From: Panicum virgatum
Taxonomy: Eukaryota > Streptophyta > Magnoliopsida > Poales > Poaceae
Direction of reading: 5' to 3'
Length of the DNA: 64,000 nucleotides
Assembly (NCBI RefSeq): GCF_016808335.1
Contig: NC_053147.1
Location: 20,756,913-20,820,912, forward strand
This document shows, one piece after another, positions 1 through 12,400 of the stretch. The notes below the pieces were generated by a model. That model did no database searches. It was not told the DNA's origin and saw nothing but the letters and a program-made list of their open reading frames with translations. A program made the translations under genes and the position numbers. Position 1 is the stretch's first letter. Each line of letters opens with the position of its first letter.

Positions 1-685
1 ACCAACTATATTTTGTGATCGTCACTATTTTGTAATGTATTCAGCCTGCACTTTTAATCTTCTCTTATTAATCAGGTGAAGCCGAGAAGGGCTGCGTGAA
101 TATGGTTAATAATTAAAAAAAATTCAGCATTATTGCACCTCTGTTCTGTTTTAATTTATAGTAATATATCAAGCTGTGTGTCTTCGACCACATGGTAAAA
201 CAGCACCACGGTGCTGGTGGAGGTTTGTCATGCAACAAATCCTATGTTTTCAAGTTTCAACGAGAACATATATAGGCAGTATGGAATGCTTAGCCCATGT
301 CTGTCATCATTTTGGGCTAGTAGTACATCTTATTCTTTGATTATGTTAATTGATTTGCTGGGGAGGAGGGTGAGTCTCAGTTGGCATTCCTACAAAGGCA
401 GGATCGCGGTCCTTGAATGCTAGGCTTTTCAGCCAAGAGGGCATGATCTTTGTTTGAAACTTTGAATGTGCGAATGGGGCTAGCTTTTTTCAGTAAACTA
501 GTGAAGTGATGTGTAGAATCTCTGTACCAGTGGCTTCCTCCTGACGAAGCTGGCTGCTTAAATGTTGGCACGATGCAATCTTCATTCTGCTTATGATCTT
601 TTGGCGCCAGCTGTCTTGGTCTTTTCCTTTATTTTTCTCTGCATTTTCTTTTAGTTGATTATCTTACCCATCTCTCTCACTCCAG
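1..685. other. Left-edge AT-rich sequence, no clear gene
   Basis: Apart from the short possible exon end at 74-95 there is no convincing coding sequence. It reads like intron or 3' untranslated DNA of a gene to the left, consistent with the possible terminal exon at 686-745. Confidence 0.3.
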
Positions 686-745
686 GGATTCAACAAATTG
701 AAAGAGGTAGTGGACAAGTGGGCAGAGTCACCATCAGCCGCATAA
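686..745 (+). CDS. Possible terminal exon of a gene off the left edge
   Basis: A pyrimidine-rich tract ending in TCCAG (to 685) is followed by an open stretch reading GFNKLKEVVDKWAESPSAA and then TAA at 743-745. The composition (amphipathic, Lys/Glu-rich, ending in small residues) looks like the C-terminus of a plant protein, and the splice acceptor is good. A second candidate end lies at 74-95, where TTAATCAG is followed by V-K-P-R-R-A-A and TGA, so alternative 3' exons are possible. I do not recognise the family. The rest of the gene would lie left of the window. This is an inference from splice signal plus short ORF only. Confidence 0.3.
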   Translation, partial: GFNKLKEVVDKWAESPSAA

Positions 746-983
746 AAGGATCGCTAATGTCAGATAAAATCCCAGGCTCGTGCACAATTTTGGCTCCGGG
801 ATTACAGCTTGCCGAAAGGCTCTCCAGATAAACGTGACAAGAGGTTGTCAACCCCGTTGACAATGGAAAACAAGGCTCGTTTTGGATTTGTTATAAGCTT
901 GTTGGGTTGAGTGATCAAAAGAATTTTGCGTGTACTTTGAAGAAAACCTATGCTGACTTGAATAAATTCCTCACAAAGTTGTA

Positions 984-1180
984 CTCCCTCCGTCCCTAAA
1001 TAACTGTCGCTTTCGCTTCCCGAGAAAAAACTTTGATTAATTTTATATAAAAATATATTAACATTTATGATACATAATTAATATCATTAGATAGATCTTT
1101 TAATCTAGTTTTTTAACAAATTTATTTGGAGATACAATTGTTGCATGTTTTTTCTATAAATTGAGTTAAACTTGTGTCAC
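984..1180. mobile_element. Truncated Stowaway-type MITE
   Basis: The sequence after a TA dinucleotide begins CTCCCTCCGTCCCTAAATAA, the diagnostic terminal inverted repeat of grass Stowaway (Tc1/mariner) MITEs, and continues as AT-rich sequence to about 1180. The matching right end (GGGACGGAGGGAG) is not present, so this copy is 3'-truncated. The right boundary is approximate. Confidence 0.6.
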
Positions 1181-4100
1181 GCATCCACGATGACAGTTAA
1201 AAAAGGGACAGCAAGTAGGTATCGAGTTGTCATTATTATCGTCGTGGCTCCTGGCAAGTGATGAGAGACTGAACCAACCGCCCTCTTGTATGGGTTGGCT
1301 TTAGCTTTGCAGTGGTTCTGTCTAGGACTGGCCCGCATTTCTGTAGCTGTTTGTGGGCCTGGCCCGCATGAAATACGGACCTGGTTTGGGCTGGGGCCCT
1401 GCAACAATATTCGTACTGTTGTTTTTTCTTTTTTGCTGCGTGTGCAGTGCAGACCTCGCACGCACTGGCAGCGGAGTCGCTGTATCCCAGAATCGAAAAG
1501 GGTATAGCTGCAGCGCTGGAAAAGCTGCTGCTCGAGGAGCGAAAGGCCGGGCCTGACGAGCTCGGTGTCACCGCGCGCATGTCGGCACGCGAGTGACCTT
1601 TTCCCCGCGTCGTCTGGATCGAGAAACTGCCTGCTGGCCGCAACCGGGGCGCTCTCGCCGGTCGCCGCAGCTGCCGCGCCTGCGCCTGCACCCGTCACCC
1701 CAGGCTGCAAAAAGGCTGGGGCGATTGGCGGGCCGCGCGGTGCCAGAAATCGACCGTAGCTGGCGAGCCTGGCTGGGGCGGTGGAGGATGGGCAGTCGGC
1801 ATGCGCACAGACAGGTAAAAAGCAGCTGCGCACAGGTATCCAAACAACTTCGCTAGCCGGCCTGGCTGGGTAAAATCGGAAACCAAACAAACAGCACTGC
1901 ACCTATAAAGCCTGGACGGCCAGAGCCTGCTTCGCTAGGCACGAGCCAGGCTGCAGGCTGAAGGAAACCAATCACGCCCTAAAAGATCCCCGCCTGAGCG
2001 ATCTCCCTCGCCGTCCGCGCGGTGGAGTCGAAAGCGAGCGAATGAAGATTTCTAGGAGCCGGGTATCCCGGTAGGTGTTATATGTACCTCCACTTTTACC
2101 TCGAGATTTGGACGGTGTCAGAATGGAAAAGGTTTATATCAAATCATATATTCTATACGTGTACATGTACAGCTAGTATACAGAATAAAAAAGATAGACT
2201 CCCCCTCACCTCATTTCAAAATCATTTGAACCTTTTGTTTTCTCTCTCATCCCCTCCGTCTCAACCCACGGTAGGTACTCCCGAGGCCGGTGAGCGGCAC
2301 CATCGGCGGCGCGGCCAGATCCGGCGATGGCGTGTCCCAATCCGGCGTTGGCGGGCCCAGATCCGGCAGTGTTGCGTGTGGTGGCAGGCGATACCGCGGT
2401 CGGCGGTGCTACGCGCCACGGCGGGGCGCAACCGCCGCTCGCGAGGAAGCGCGCGGCCGAAGGGCGCGACCGCGGACCGCGGGGAAGCCACAAGCAGATC
2501 TAGCGTCGCCGCAAGCACGACAGCCGGTGATGAACGAGGTACCTCTGGGGCAAGTGCGGCGTTGATGGCCGCGAGAGAGCAGACCCTGTACCAAGGGGTG
2601 TCGACGGCCGCGAGAGTGCAGCTCGCACCGAGGACTTCCACTGACCGAGACCCTCGCCTGTAGCGGCCGAGACCCTCGATCAGGTACAGTCAAACGATGG
2701 GCTTACTTGGGCGGCGGCGGATCTGGGTGTCCCCCTCGGCCGGCGGTGCTGCGCGCGGCGGCGGGGCGGGACCAACTATCCCGTCCCTTCCCCTCCCACA
2801 CGTGGTACAGCTTCGTCGGCGGCGACTCCATCCTCTCCACCGCCCGCACCAGCGAGGACCAGACCCAGGGCCGGCGAGACCGGATCCGGCGGCGAGGGCC
2901 GAGATCCGGCGGGTGCCGTGGCCATATCTTCTCTACTGCTGCTGCTAGCTTTCACTCCGGGGCCGCAGCGGCGGCGGGCCCCGCCTGGTGGTACACGACG
3001 GTGGCGGAGCCGGAGGCCTACAGCGACGCGTGGTTCCGGTACTCGCCGCCCCCGCGCAGGCCGGCGGCGGAGCAGAAGCTGCTGACGCACTGCAACAACT
3101 ACATCGACAGCACCGGGAACGGCAACTGGGGCATGGGCGTGGGCGTGCCGGCGGCGAAGGCTCGAGCGCGGGCGTCCCACGCCGTGTCGGCGCCGGCCAA
3201 GGGCGCCGCCCGTAGGGTGGTCAAAACTGTCGAACTGGGTGCCGCCGCCGGACAACTCCGTCGTTTCCCGCCGTCCGAGACGGATACGTTCCAGAGCGCG
3301 GCCGAGACGGGTATGTTCCAGATCGGCTGCGGGGGCGGGAGGACCTCGGCGGTGAGCGCGGCCGTGGCGCGCGGAGGATGAGGCCGGGGCGGCGGGTGGC
3401 CGGTACGGGGGCGGCGGCGACCACCACCAGCACGAGCACCTCCGCCATCCACACCCAACCCACGGGGCCGCCACCTTCGCCATCCACGCCCAGCCCCCCG
3501 ACGGCATGGCCCCTCGCCGCTGCGTCGCTACCGGAGCACAGAGGACGACCGGCTGTTGGACAAGAGCCGCGCGCGGCGGCGGGCAGAGGACGATCTGCAC
3601 GGCACAATGGAAGTTCTGGCATTTCTATCGAGGTACAACAAGAGAATTTCCTCACTGATTAATCTTGGCTTCGTGACTGAATATGAGTACCCATTATGTG
3701 CGTTCTGCTTCTTTGTTACGATTCTCTTTGGAAGCATGGGTTCCATTTTCTAGTATGTGAATTAGACTGTTTAATGGGATTGCTTCAAATGTGCTCAATT
3801 GGGCCTGCATTTTCAGACTTCAGTAGTCAGTAGGGACTGACCAAAATGCCAATTTGGTTTTATTTGGATGATGAACATAATCGAACTACACTAGATTGCA
3901 TGTTACTATATCTGCATTTGCTCCATTTCACTCCATAAGTTTAGGCACATTTCTGAACATAAGTATCTCAAAGTTAACCTAAACTGTCAGGAAAATTGAC
4001 TAATATTTAGCAAAAGATCATTCAACTTGCAAACAGCAAAACATTTTCTAGTGATTCTAGGTAACAATCCCAGATAACAAAAATATTTTTTTTGGTTATT

Positions 4101-6739
4101 TTGTTATCTTATTTGAAATTCTTTATCAGTACATGTTTGACAAGGTTGGTTTGACGCACAGCTATAGTTAAGATAGAAGGTTGTGGACGCTATATATTCA
4201 ATAAAAAACAATAGCAAAATGCAAGATCTTAATCTTGTTATTTAACGCTTTGTTTAGAGCCATTTAGTAGCAGGGAGACTCTGAATACTTGTTTCAAAAC
4301 TTCTGCTGTGTAAATGCATCTTGCCTTTTCCCAAGTTCCCATTTTTAGCTCTCAGAATGTTTGTGCATATTGCTACATGCACGTTTGTTTTGCTTAATCA
4401 TTCAAAAGAAAAACCCTGAAACAAACTTGTTTTGATAATAATTGCATTATTGTTGTCTTCTTGTACAATCTTATATGTGCATTCATGTAGTAGTACATGT
4501 TAATCTTTAAATAAAGTTGTACACATGTACTGAGTTTCTTCTATATTTATCTTTACTCTTGAGTTTCAAAAATATTTCTCATTTATAGTAGGTACACTGG
4601 GGCAGCCGGCAATCGGGGGTAGCGTTGTGCGGTATGCGCGCGCCGCGGTGGTCATCGGTACTACATCCGCGTCCTCCTCCACGAGCAGCAGTCGATAGGT
4701 ACTTCTACGAGCAACCTTCACTTCTCTGTTCTTGCCACGGGGGTAGTGTTTTATTTTATAGACTATATTAATAGCTAAATCAATACTTGGTATAAGCTGA
4801 TATCAAAACTGCACCTTCTGTGATATGCTGATCGATTTTTTCTTGCCAATTGTTTTTATTGAGTGGACTAGTGGAGAGATTCTAATTTTTGTTCTGATGT
4901 GTGTGCAGCTGGACAAAACCTCTCGCAATTTGACTCGTCTGCTCCGTCTCCTACCGTCCACACTCTTTGATCTATGACAGTTCCTTAGATTCTTGACGTA
5001 CCTGAACCATTGCAAACGGCAGCAAGCTCCCTTGCTCGTGGAGCAGGTATACGATGTATAATTCCATATCAAAGTTCAAATCCCATGAACACGTACTTTA
5101 AGCAGTGTTTTGATTAGGGCCTTGCTTCTCTAAGATAGACACTGGCCGTGACCATGTACATTTTTGTTTGGATGGGGCTTTGGTTCTCAAATAAATTTGT
5201 ACATGAGCTTTTATATTATTTCGAAGCTAGATGTCGAAACACAATATGTATAGGTAAATGTACCACACTTTGATATTCTTTGACCTTCTTTTAGAAATTC
5301 CTGGCAATTTCGTTTCTTTGTCATCCATAAAAATCGTTGTGCTTAGGCTCGGGTACTTGGTGGTACTAGATAAATTGAATAATGTGCTGCATATACATCA
5401 TGGTACATAAAAAGCCTATATACATGCCCTGGAGGATCAACTTAACGGATAGTAAATTTATTGATATTTTTTATATATATCATTGCAAATGAGTTTTTGT
5501 ACACATGATATACCAGCTAGCACATGAAGTGAGAAAAAAATAAATATATATGACAGTACTACTATATTTGGACAGAATCTTTCAAAAAAATACTAAACAT
5601 TTTCTTCCAGTGTTACTTGTAGTTAAAATTCAAAATATTTACTGACAAGGTACCAGTACCGGTACATGCTTATTCCACTACCAACAAAATATTATTATTG
5701 GCTGGAGCTACTGCAGTACATGATTGAGCAGCTAATAAAATTAGTCTTTTTTAGATGTGTGATGAAATGGTAAAAAAATGAGTGGTGGAGAGGTAACGGT
5801 GAGAAAATGAGTACGGAGGACGGAGCTGCAACTGCAAAAAGTAAAACAGTGCACAGAGGAGCATGCTTTCTCTAGGCTTTCGTGCACTTTATGTCTATTC
5901 ACCTGTACCTCTCGTAGTGTAGAATGGAAATCCGAGGAATAAAAAAATTAAAATACAAGAGAATACAGCCAAATAAGACAAGAAAGCACAGATCTCGGTA
6001 CAGCACAAGCGGACAGGATAAAGGCACTCGCGGTTGCTGGGTCCAAAATGGTGTTTTCGAAAGCGAGCGGGCGAAACCTCTCCGTCAGGTGTCGTGCAGT
6101 GCACCGGCCCAAGTAGCACGTCGCGGCGCCCGGTGGCCAGCATTATCAGCTCCGCCGGCGCAGGGCTAGCACCTGCACGGTCGATTAACCTCTACGGAGT
6201 AGCACGACGGAGGCGCGAGCGGCCGGCGGACAGGCGGGGAGCGGAACAGCAACGGCACAACGGCATAACGGCGACGTGTCGGACGCGATTGGAACAGGGG
6301 AAGCCAGAGAGGCCGGGAGCACGAATGGCGGACGGGCGGCCGCGAGTGCGGGTGTAAATCTGACAATGGTTTGGGTGGAACCGGTTTGTATGGTTTAGTT
6401 TTTTTATTGCTCCAATTTAATTTGGTTGAAAACAGGCTGAGCAAGCTGGTGGGCTGGTTCGGTTCGAGCTATTGTTTGAAGTAGTTCAGTTTGGTTTGGT
6501 TTTGGGCTGCTTGTTTCGGTTTGCTAATGGGCTGAACCCACGGTTCCAACCCAAAGTCCCAAAGCCACGATTCAGGCTGCTTCTTCCTCCCAAACTCAGA
6601 GTCCCACCCGCGCCGCCGCTGCTCCAAGGTGCCGAGCCGCCGTCGGCGCCACCACCGCAGGAACGCGCTGGGCCGCCGCCGCCGCCGTCGCAGGGGGCCG
6701 GGCCGCTGCCACAGGGGGTTGCTCCGCTGCTGCAGCAAT
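1181..6739. other. Intergenic DNA with GC-rich, gene-like debris
   Basis: Two GC-rich blocks (about 1500-1800 and 2280-3600) carry long overlapping ORFs on both strands, which is what high GC with few stops produces. One stretch, about 2970-3215 on +, has codon-like order (W-W-Y-T-T-V-A-E-P-E-A-Y-S-D-A-W-F, then a Pro-rich segment and L-T-H-C-N-N-Y-I-D) and may be a captured or decayed exon, but I cannot name its family. From 3700 to 5900 the DNA is AT-rich with no supported gene. 5920-6360 is a further GC-rich patch without a recognisable product. Confidence 0.4.
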
Positions 6740-6997
6740 AGAGGATCTCCATCGCCAGGTCGGGGTCGCCGGCGCCGTCGGCATCGACCTCGCCCCGGCC
6801 CCGCCACTCATAGTCCGGGGGGACTTCCACGCCTAGCCCTTCCCCGACGCCATCTTCGAGTTCGAGTTCTTCAACGTCTTCGACCACGCGCTCTACCCGT
6901 ACCGCATCACCGCCGAGATCGAGCAGACCCTGCGCCCCGGCGGCGGCGCCGTCCTCCACATCGCCGTGCACCGCCGCGGGGACAAGTATTCCGCCAA
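6740..6997 (+). pseudogene. SAM-dependent methyltransferase-like pseudogene fragment
   Basis: The + frame reads V-G-V-A-G-A-V-G-I-D-L-A-P, then F-E-F-F-N-V-F-D-H-A-L-Y-P, then T-L-R-P-G-G-G-A-V-L-H-I-A-V-H. This is the arrangement of the plant SAM-dependent methyltransferase superfamily: an acidic strand after the glycine loop, and the LRPGG strand/loop. It is broken twice. A TAG at 6834-6836 falls where the family usually has Gln after Asp-Phe-His-Ala, and the reading ends at 6997 where a retrotransposon LTR begins. No continuation of the methyltransferase is visible on the far side of the element. It is a dead fragment; which methyltransferase it came from is uncertain. Confidence 0.6.
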
Positions 6998-8058
6998 TGT
7001 CGGTACCCTATAGCAGGGATACCCACTCCTACTGCAGCAAGGCAGGACTCGCGTAGTCTTCCGTAACTACGCAATGAGGGGCGGAGCAGCCAGGCCCCAC
7101 GGGTCAGGCTCTTTCCTCACCGGGCCAACGGCTCCGGACCCGCTCCCTGCTCTAGGACGGGTCCGGTGATGCCACGTGTCCCTGAGGAGGGGAAGCTCCG
7201 AGCCAACAGCCGAGGGGGTCCTGGACCTCCCGCGTCCATCCGGACCTCCCAAGCGCATAGAACCAACATACCGCCGGGGGGGGGGGGGTCCGGAGGCGCC
7301 ACGTGTCCCGCAGGCGTGGGCGCGGGTCTTCCGCTGGAAGACTCGCCCACCCACCACATTCAATGCGGGTGGTTGAGGCATGCTGTGCCGCCGCGGCATG
7401 CGGGGCAGCCTTTGTCAGGTCTCACTGTAGACCGCGTATTACCGAGGTACACAGTGCAGCCGCCTGCGCCGCATCCGCGCAGAGCCTGTCTGCCGCATTA
7501 AATGGATACGACGACACAACATTTTTCCATCATGCCGCCTACGCCGCAAGCTACACGGCCCGTTCAGCTACGCTGCAGGCAACGCCGCAAGCTACACCCT
7601 AGCGCCGTTTCGACAAGACAGGGCATGGATATGCTGGACGGAGGATCCCCGTGGGCAGGCAAGGAAATCCAGAAATGAGATCTCCTTCGCCTGCAATACT
7701 ATAATGTATGAACAGTATGTTATTTTATACTACATCGATTGGGCCCACCTGTCGGGGACCCAACGGCCATGTACGCACCTCCCTTGATATATAAAGGGGA
7801 GGCGCTCGCTGTACACACCAAGCTCTCACACACACACACACGCTGGACTCAGCACTAAGCTCTCTCGGACTCTCTCTCGAGACGAAGGGGACACAAGCAA
7901 TACAATACACAGTGGACGTAGGGTATTACGCTCCGGTGGCCCGAACCAGTCTAAACCAGCTGTGTTCATCGTGTTCTTCCAGCGAGATCGAACTAGTCCT
8001 AGCTAACCCCCGAGTACTCACCCTCTGGGCTTAGGCTGTGGGTTTCCACACCACGACA
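6998..8058 (+). repeat. 5' LTR of the Ty3/gypsy element
   Basis: The LTR runs from TGTCGGTACCC to CCACGACA, with TG...CA ends, immediately followed by the primer-binding region. It has a TATA box (see separate entry), a short CA repeat near 7830, and a 13-base G run at 7276-7288. The left flank is the methyltransferase fragment. No full 3' partner LTR exists in the window, so its age cannot be estimated from LTR divergence. Confidence 0.8.
7788..7795 (+). promoter_or_regulatory. TATA box of the 5' LTR
   Basis: TATATAAA lies inside the LTR, about 270 bases before the LTR end, preceded by CCTTGA and followed by GGGGAGGCGCTCG. The position fits the U3/R promoter of a plant Ty3 LTR that drives gag. 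Confidence 0.6.
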
Positions 8059-8081
8059 TTTGGCGCGCCAGGTAGGGGGAA
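8059..8081 (+). other. Primer-binding region of the Ty3/gypsy element
   Basis: TTTGGCGCGCCAGGTAGGGGG follows the LTR terminus directly, where the tRNA primer-binding site of an LTR retrotransposon lies. The matching tRNA was not determined. Confidence 0.6.
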
Positions 8082-8115
8082 TTAGCTAGTTTTAGTTCAT
8101 CTCTTGCTCGTCTCC

Positions 8116-9468
8116 ATGGTTCGGGTTGCTGAGCACTCCCACCACGACAACGACGTGGAGATGACGGAGGGTGTGGCGTCATCCGCGCCACACGCCTCTC
8201 GCCTTCCTGCTCAAGGGGCAACCGTGCCCGTGGAGCAGCCACCGTCGGTGGCGGCGCGCGCTGCACGTCGGCAAGAGTCAGGGCGCCCGTCGAGGGCCCC
8301 CTCACAAGCTGCGAGCGGCGGAGCGCTGGCGGCAGCTAGGGAGTTGCTTCGCAACCCTCCGGCTGCTGCAGCCTCGCAAGATGCCCTGAGGCAGTGGCGG
8401 GATGACGTTGACCGTCTCCTCCATCTGGCTCAGGCCTCCCCCAGTTCTGCAAGGACTGGGCAACGACCTCCGCCTGGCAATGCGGTGATACCCCACCACC
8501 GGCGCCAGGGCGGCGTGTCGGCGTCAGTGCGCTCCCCCACCGCGAGGGGTGCACGAACAGAAGTCCTGCGGGCTGAGCTCAACTGCAGGCGTGCGGGTGA
8601 GGACGCCCGCATCTCCATGGAGAGGGCGCGAGAACGCCGCCTCAACATTGAGGGCCGCAACCTCAATGCCGACTTGGACGCAGCAGTACCCAAGCCACCG
8701 GTAAACGCCCGGATACAGGCGAGCACCCCGGTGGCTGGGGTGGCCTGCGCTGCGCTGGCGGATCACCTCCGCGCGGTGGCATGGCCGTCCAAGTTCCGCC
8801 CGCATCTGCCGGAGAAGTACGACGATACCACTAACCCATCGGAATTCCTACAGGTGTACGTTACCGCCATCACAACAGCTGGTGGTAACGACGACGTCAT
8901 GGTGAGCTACTTTCATGTAGCCTTGACTGGGCCTGCCCGGACTTGGCTCATGAACCTCACTCCTGGGACGATTCAGTCCTAGGAGGAGCTCTGTGCGAGG
9001 TTCACAGCGAACTTCGCCAGCGCATACTAGCAGCATGGTGTGGAGCCTAACCTCCACGCCGTGAGGCAGAAACCCGGAGAGACGCTCCGGGCATTCATCT
9101 CGCGCTTCACCAAGGTACGGGGTACCATTCCTCGTATCTCTGATGCATCTATTATCACTGCTTTCCGCGAGGGGGTACGTGATGAGAAGATGCTCGAGAA
9201 ATTGGCGACGCACGAGGTGGAAAGCATTACCACGCTTTTCTCCCTGGCTGACAAGTGCGCCAGGGCCGCTGAGGGCCGCGCATGGCACTCAGCCTCCCAA
9301 GATGGAGACGCCAAGGCTGGTGGCTCCGGGGCTACCGCCCAGGGCGGTGGCAAGAAAAAGAAGAACAAGAACCGGAGTCGCGGCGATCTGGCAAGGAGAA
9401 AGCCTCCGACAGCGAGACCGCTGCCAGGGAAAAGGAGCTGGGGTACCAATCCCCCGCTCGGGAGCTGA
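8116..9468 (+). pseudogene. Ty3/gypsy gag, inactivated
   Basis: The first ATG (8116) follows the leader and opens a gag-type protein. It has a variable charged N-terminus, then a central region with R-P-H-L-P-E-K-Y-D-D-T-T-N-P-S-E-F-L and G-P-A-R-T-W-L (retrotransposon gag core), then R-A-F-I-S-R-F-T-K-V-R (9085-9120), typical of plant Ty3 gag. In-frame TAG codons at 8980-8982 and about 9028-9030 interrupt the core, so no full-length Gag can be made. The C-terminal part is Lys-rich (GGGKKKKNKN) and overlaps the protease frame. Confidence 0.8.
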
Positions 9469-10160
9469 AGGGCGTTTACCGCCCCGATAACTCCGACTCC
9501 GATAGCGAGGAGCGCCGCAAGAAGCTGTACATAATGTACAGCGGAAGCTGGGAGCTTGTCTCCCGGCGGGACGTGAAGACCCTTCGCCGAGAGATCCTTT
9601 CAGTGAAGCCGGGGGTCCCGAATGTGGCTCCGCACCACAGGTGGATGAACACCACCATCTCTTTCGGGCCATCTGACTGCCCGGAGAACATGGCCGGGGC
9701 CGGTGTACTACCTCTAGTCACCGCCCCTGTCATAGCCAACATCAGGCTCTATCACGTGCTGATAGACGGTGGGGCTGGCCTCAACGTCATCAGCTATGCA
9801 GCGTTCAAGCAGCTGCAGATCCCGGAGTCCAAGCTGACTCCCTCTCGCCCATTCTCCGGAGTGGGCCCACATCCGGTGTTCCCTCTGGGGAGCATCACTC
9901 TGCCGGTCATGTTCGGGACCGAGGAGAACTTCCTCACAGAGAGCGTCCAGTTCGATGTTGCGGAGGTGAAACTCCCGTTCAATGCCATCATTGGCCGGCT
10001 GGCACTCTACCGCTTCATGGACATTGCCCATTACAGGTATTTCATCCTGAAGATGCCTTCCCTTGCTGGTGTCCTCACCGTGCGGGGTGACCGCACCGCT
10101 GCCATCGCTGCAGTTGAGAGACTGCATGCTCTGGCGGCAGAGGCTGCACGTTCCGAGTAG
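9282..10160 (+). pseudogene. Ty3/gypsy aspartic protease region
   Basis: An open segment of about 290 codons overlaps the end of gag in another frame. The pepsin-like retroviral protease motif is seen as L-I-D-G-G-A-G-L-N-V-I-S (about 9758-9795), followed by the second-lobe motif F-N-A-I-I-G-R (9979-9999). The active-site triplet is D-G-G rather than the canonical D-S/T-G, which is common in this group of plant Ty3 elements. A stop at 10158-10160 separates it from the RT segment, so the polyprotein is broken here. Confidence 0.8.
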
Positions 10161-10340
10161 GACCCATCCACCTTGCAAGACAGGGCGCCTGCAAAGGCAC
10201 CAAAGGTTCAGCCGTCTGATCCGAACAATATTCCGGTAAAGACCGTCCAGATCGGAACGGACTCCTCCAGGACCACCCGCATCGCGGGAAACCTGGAGGC
10301 GAAATAGGAAGACGCGCTCATCACATTCCTCCGGGCAAAT

Positions 10341-11234
10341 GTGGACGTGTTCGCCTGGGAACCGTCACAGATGCCCGGGATCCCCAGGGAAGTGATCGAG
10401 CACAATCTGAGGATCTTCCCCGACGCCACGCCAGTACGCCAGAAGCCTCGGAAGCAGTCCGTGGAGCGGCAGAACTTCATCCGTGAAGAAGTCTGCAAGC
10501 TGCTACACGCTGGCTTTATCGAGGAGGTCCACCACCCCGAGTGGTTGGCCAACCCGGTCATCGTCCCAAAGGCCAACGGGAAGCTTCGGATGTGCATCGA
10601 CTACACCAGCCTCAACAAGGCATGTCCTAGAGACCCCTATCCTCTTCCACGTATCGATCAGATCATGGACTCCACCTCCGGGTGTGACCTTTTGTCTTTC
10701 CTAGATGCATACTCTGGTTTCCAACAGATTCAGATGTCTAGAGAGGATAGGAAGCATACTGCTTTTGTAACAGTGGATGGAATTTATTATTATATTGTCA
10801 TGCCATATAGTCTGAGGAATGTCTTACCCACGTTTGTACGAGCTATGAACAAAACCTTCTGTAATCTAATTAGAGATATTGTTGAAGTGTATGTTGATGA
10901 CATTGTGGTCAAGACTAAGGTAGGATCAACACTAGTTGAGGACATGTCCCTCGTCTTCGACCGGCTACGCGCCACGCGCACGAAGCCGAATCCCGAGAAA
11001 TGCATCTTCGGCGTCTCGGCAGGGAAGCTGCTAGGTTTCCTGGTCTCACATCGAGGCATCGAGGCAAACACAGCCAAGATCAAGGCGATCGAGGCGACGA
11101 GGCCTCCTGGCCGCATCAAGGACGTCCAGAAGCTTACTGGATCTCTGGCCGCTCTTAGCCGCTTCATATCGAGGCTGGCTGAGAGGGCCCTCCCCTTCTT
11201 CAAGCTATTGAGGAGGTCCAGTCCATTCTCTTAG
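10341..11234 (+). pseudogene. Ty3/gypsy reverse transcriptase region
   Basis: The open segment holds the RT domains in order: a linker ending M-P-G-I-P, F-I-E-E-V-H-H-P-E-W-L-A-N-P-V-I-V-P-K-A-N-G-K-L-R-M-C-I-D-Y in pieces, then F-L-D-A-Y-S-G-F-Q-Q-I, and the catalytic Y-V-D-D at about 10890-10901. The thumb/connection motif L-G-F-L-V-S-H-R-G-I-E follows. The fingers and palm are largely intact, so this is the best-preserved part of the element. An in-frame stop at 11232-11234 ends it before the RNase H region. Confidence 0.85.
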
Positions 11235-12400
11235 ACCGAAGAGGCTGAACAAGCCTTCCAGGAACTGAAGCATCATCTCACCTCACTACTAGTATTGGTG
11301 GCTCCAGAGCTAGGTGAGACGTTGTTTTTGTATCTTGCTGCGTCTGCAGAGGCGGTCAGCATGGTGCTGGTCGCCGAGAGGACGGAGCAAGCTCGCCAGG
11401 GGGACACCAAGGTCTGCCCGGCCAAGGATGGTGAGCCGGACCCCGGACATGGGGGTCCGTCAGCCTCTCCTCTGTCTGAAGATCCGAACCCCGGACAAGG
11501 GGGTCCGGAGGAGCCTCGTTCCAGTGGGAACCCAGAACCGCTGGGGGCCCAAGGACCTGACATGGTGGATAAGGGCGAGCCGGACCCGGTCGCCAGTGTC
11601 CGGACCATCTAAAAGCCAGTCTACTACGTCAGCGAAGTCCTCCACGAGGCAAAGGCCAGGTATCTTGAGACGCGTAAGCTTATCTATGCCATACTTATTG
11701 CGTCCAGGAAACTGCGCCATTACTTTCAGGCACACCGAGTTGTTGTAGTGACCTCTTACCCGCTAAGAGCGATTCTGCACAACTCTAACGCCACGGGCAA
11801 CATCGCCAAGTGGGCAGCAGAGTTGGCTGAGTTCCAACTGGACTTCCAGCCTCGCCATGCAGTCAAGAGCCAAATCTTGGCTGATTTTCATAGCGGAATG
11901 GACTCCTTCCCCAAGCAATTTTGGGGGTCCAGACCTCAACGCCGGACCCCCCGGAGCCGGAAGTCAGGACACCAGTCTTCACCGAGCCCCACTGGACACT
12001 CTTCTTCGACGGGTCCGTCCGCAAGCAGTGGACTGGAGCTAGTGTGCTCCTCATCGACCCAAACGGAGATCAGCTGAAGTACATGGTGCACTTTGAGTTC
12101 AAGGCCACAAACAACATGGCGGAGTACGAAGCTCTGATCTTTGGCCTGACACAAGCCCTGTCTCTGGGGGTCTGGTAGCTTCTGGTGAAGGGAGTTTCAC
12201 AGCTAATCATCAAGTAGGTCCGAGGGGATTGCAGCTGCAACAATCCCTAGCTCGCGGCATACCTCATCCACGTGAGGAAGCTCGATAAGGACTTCGACGC
12301 CTTGGAACTGCAACATGATCCCCGCAAACTCAACTCAGCAGCAGATGATCTCTCCACGAGAGCATCTACCTGGGCATCCGTGCCCGAGGGCATCTTCTAA
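11235..12400 (+). pseudogene. Ty3/gypsy RNase H region, degenerate
   Basis: Broken frames continue the polyprotein. Recognisable pieces are the RT connection (E-E-A-E-Q-A-F-Q-E-L-K), an insert rich in GGACCCCGG-type sequence encoding Pro/Glu/Asp-rich linker at 11400-11600, and the RNase H core with F-F-D-G-S (about 12004-12018) and N-N-M-A-E-Y-E-A-L (12110-12136). Stops at 11610-11612, 12176-12178 and further on destroy the frame. Confidence 0.7.

Noticed and set aside
2082..3662. Many long ORFs on both strands
   Set aside because: High GC makes stops rare. Apart from the patch at 2970-3215 the translations are low complexity.
7276..7288. 13-base G run (similar runs at 27496-27508, 36837-36849 and near 48360)
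   Set aside because: Homopolymers of this size are common in plant DNA and are prone to sequencing error. I draw no functional conclusion.
8104..8116. Upstream TTG start for gag
   Set aside because: A plant element would use the ATG at 8116. The TTG only extends the open frame.
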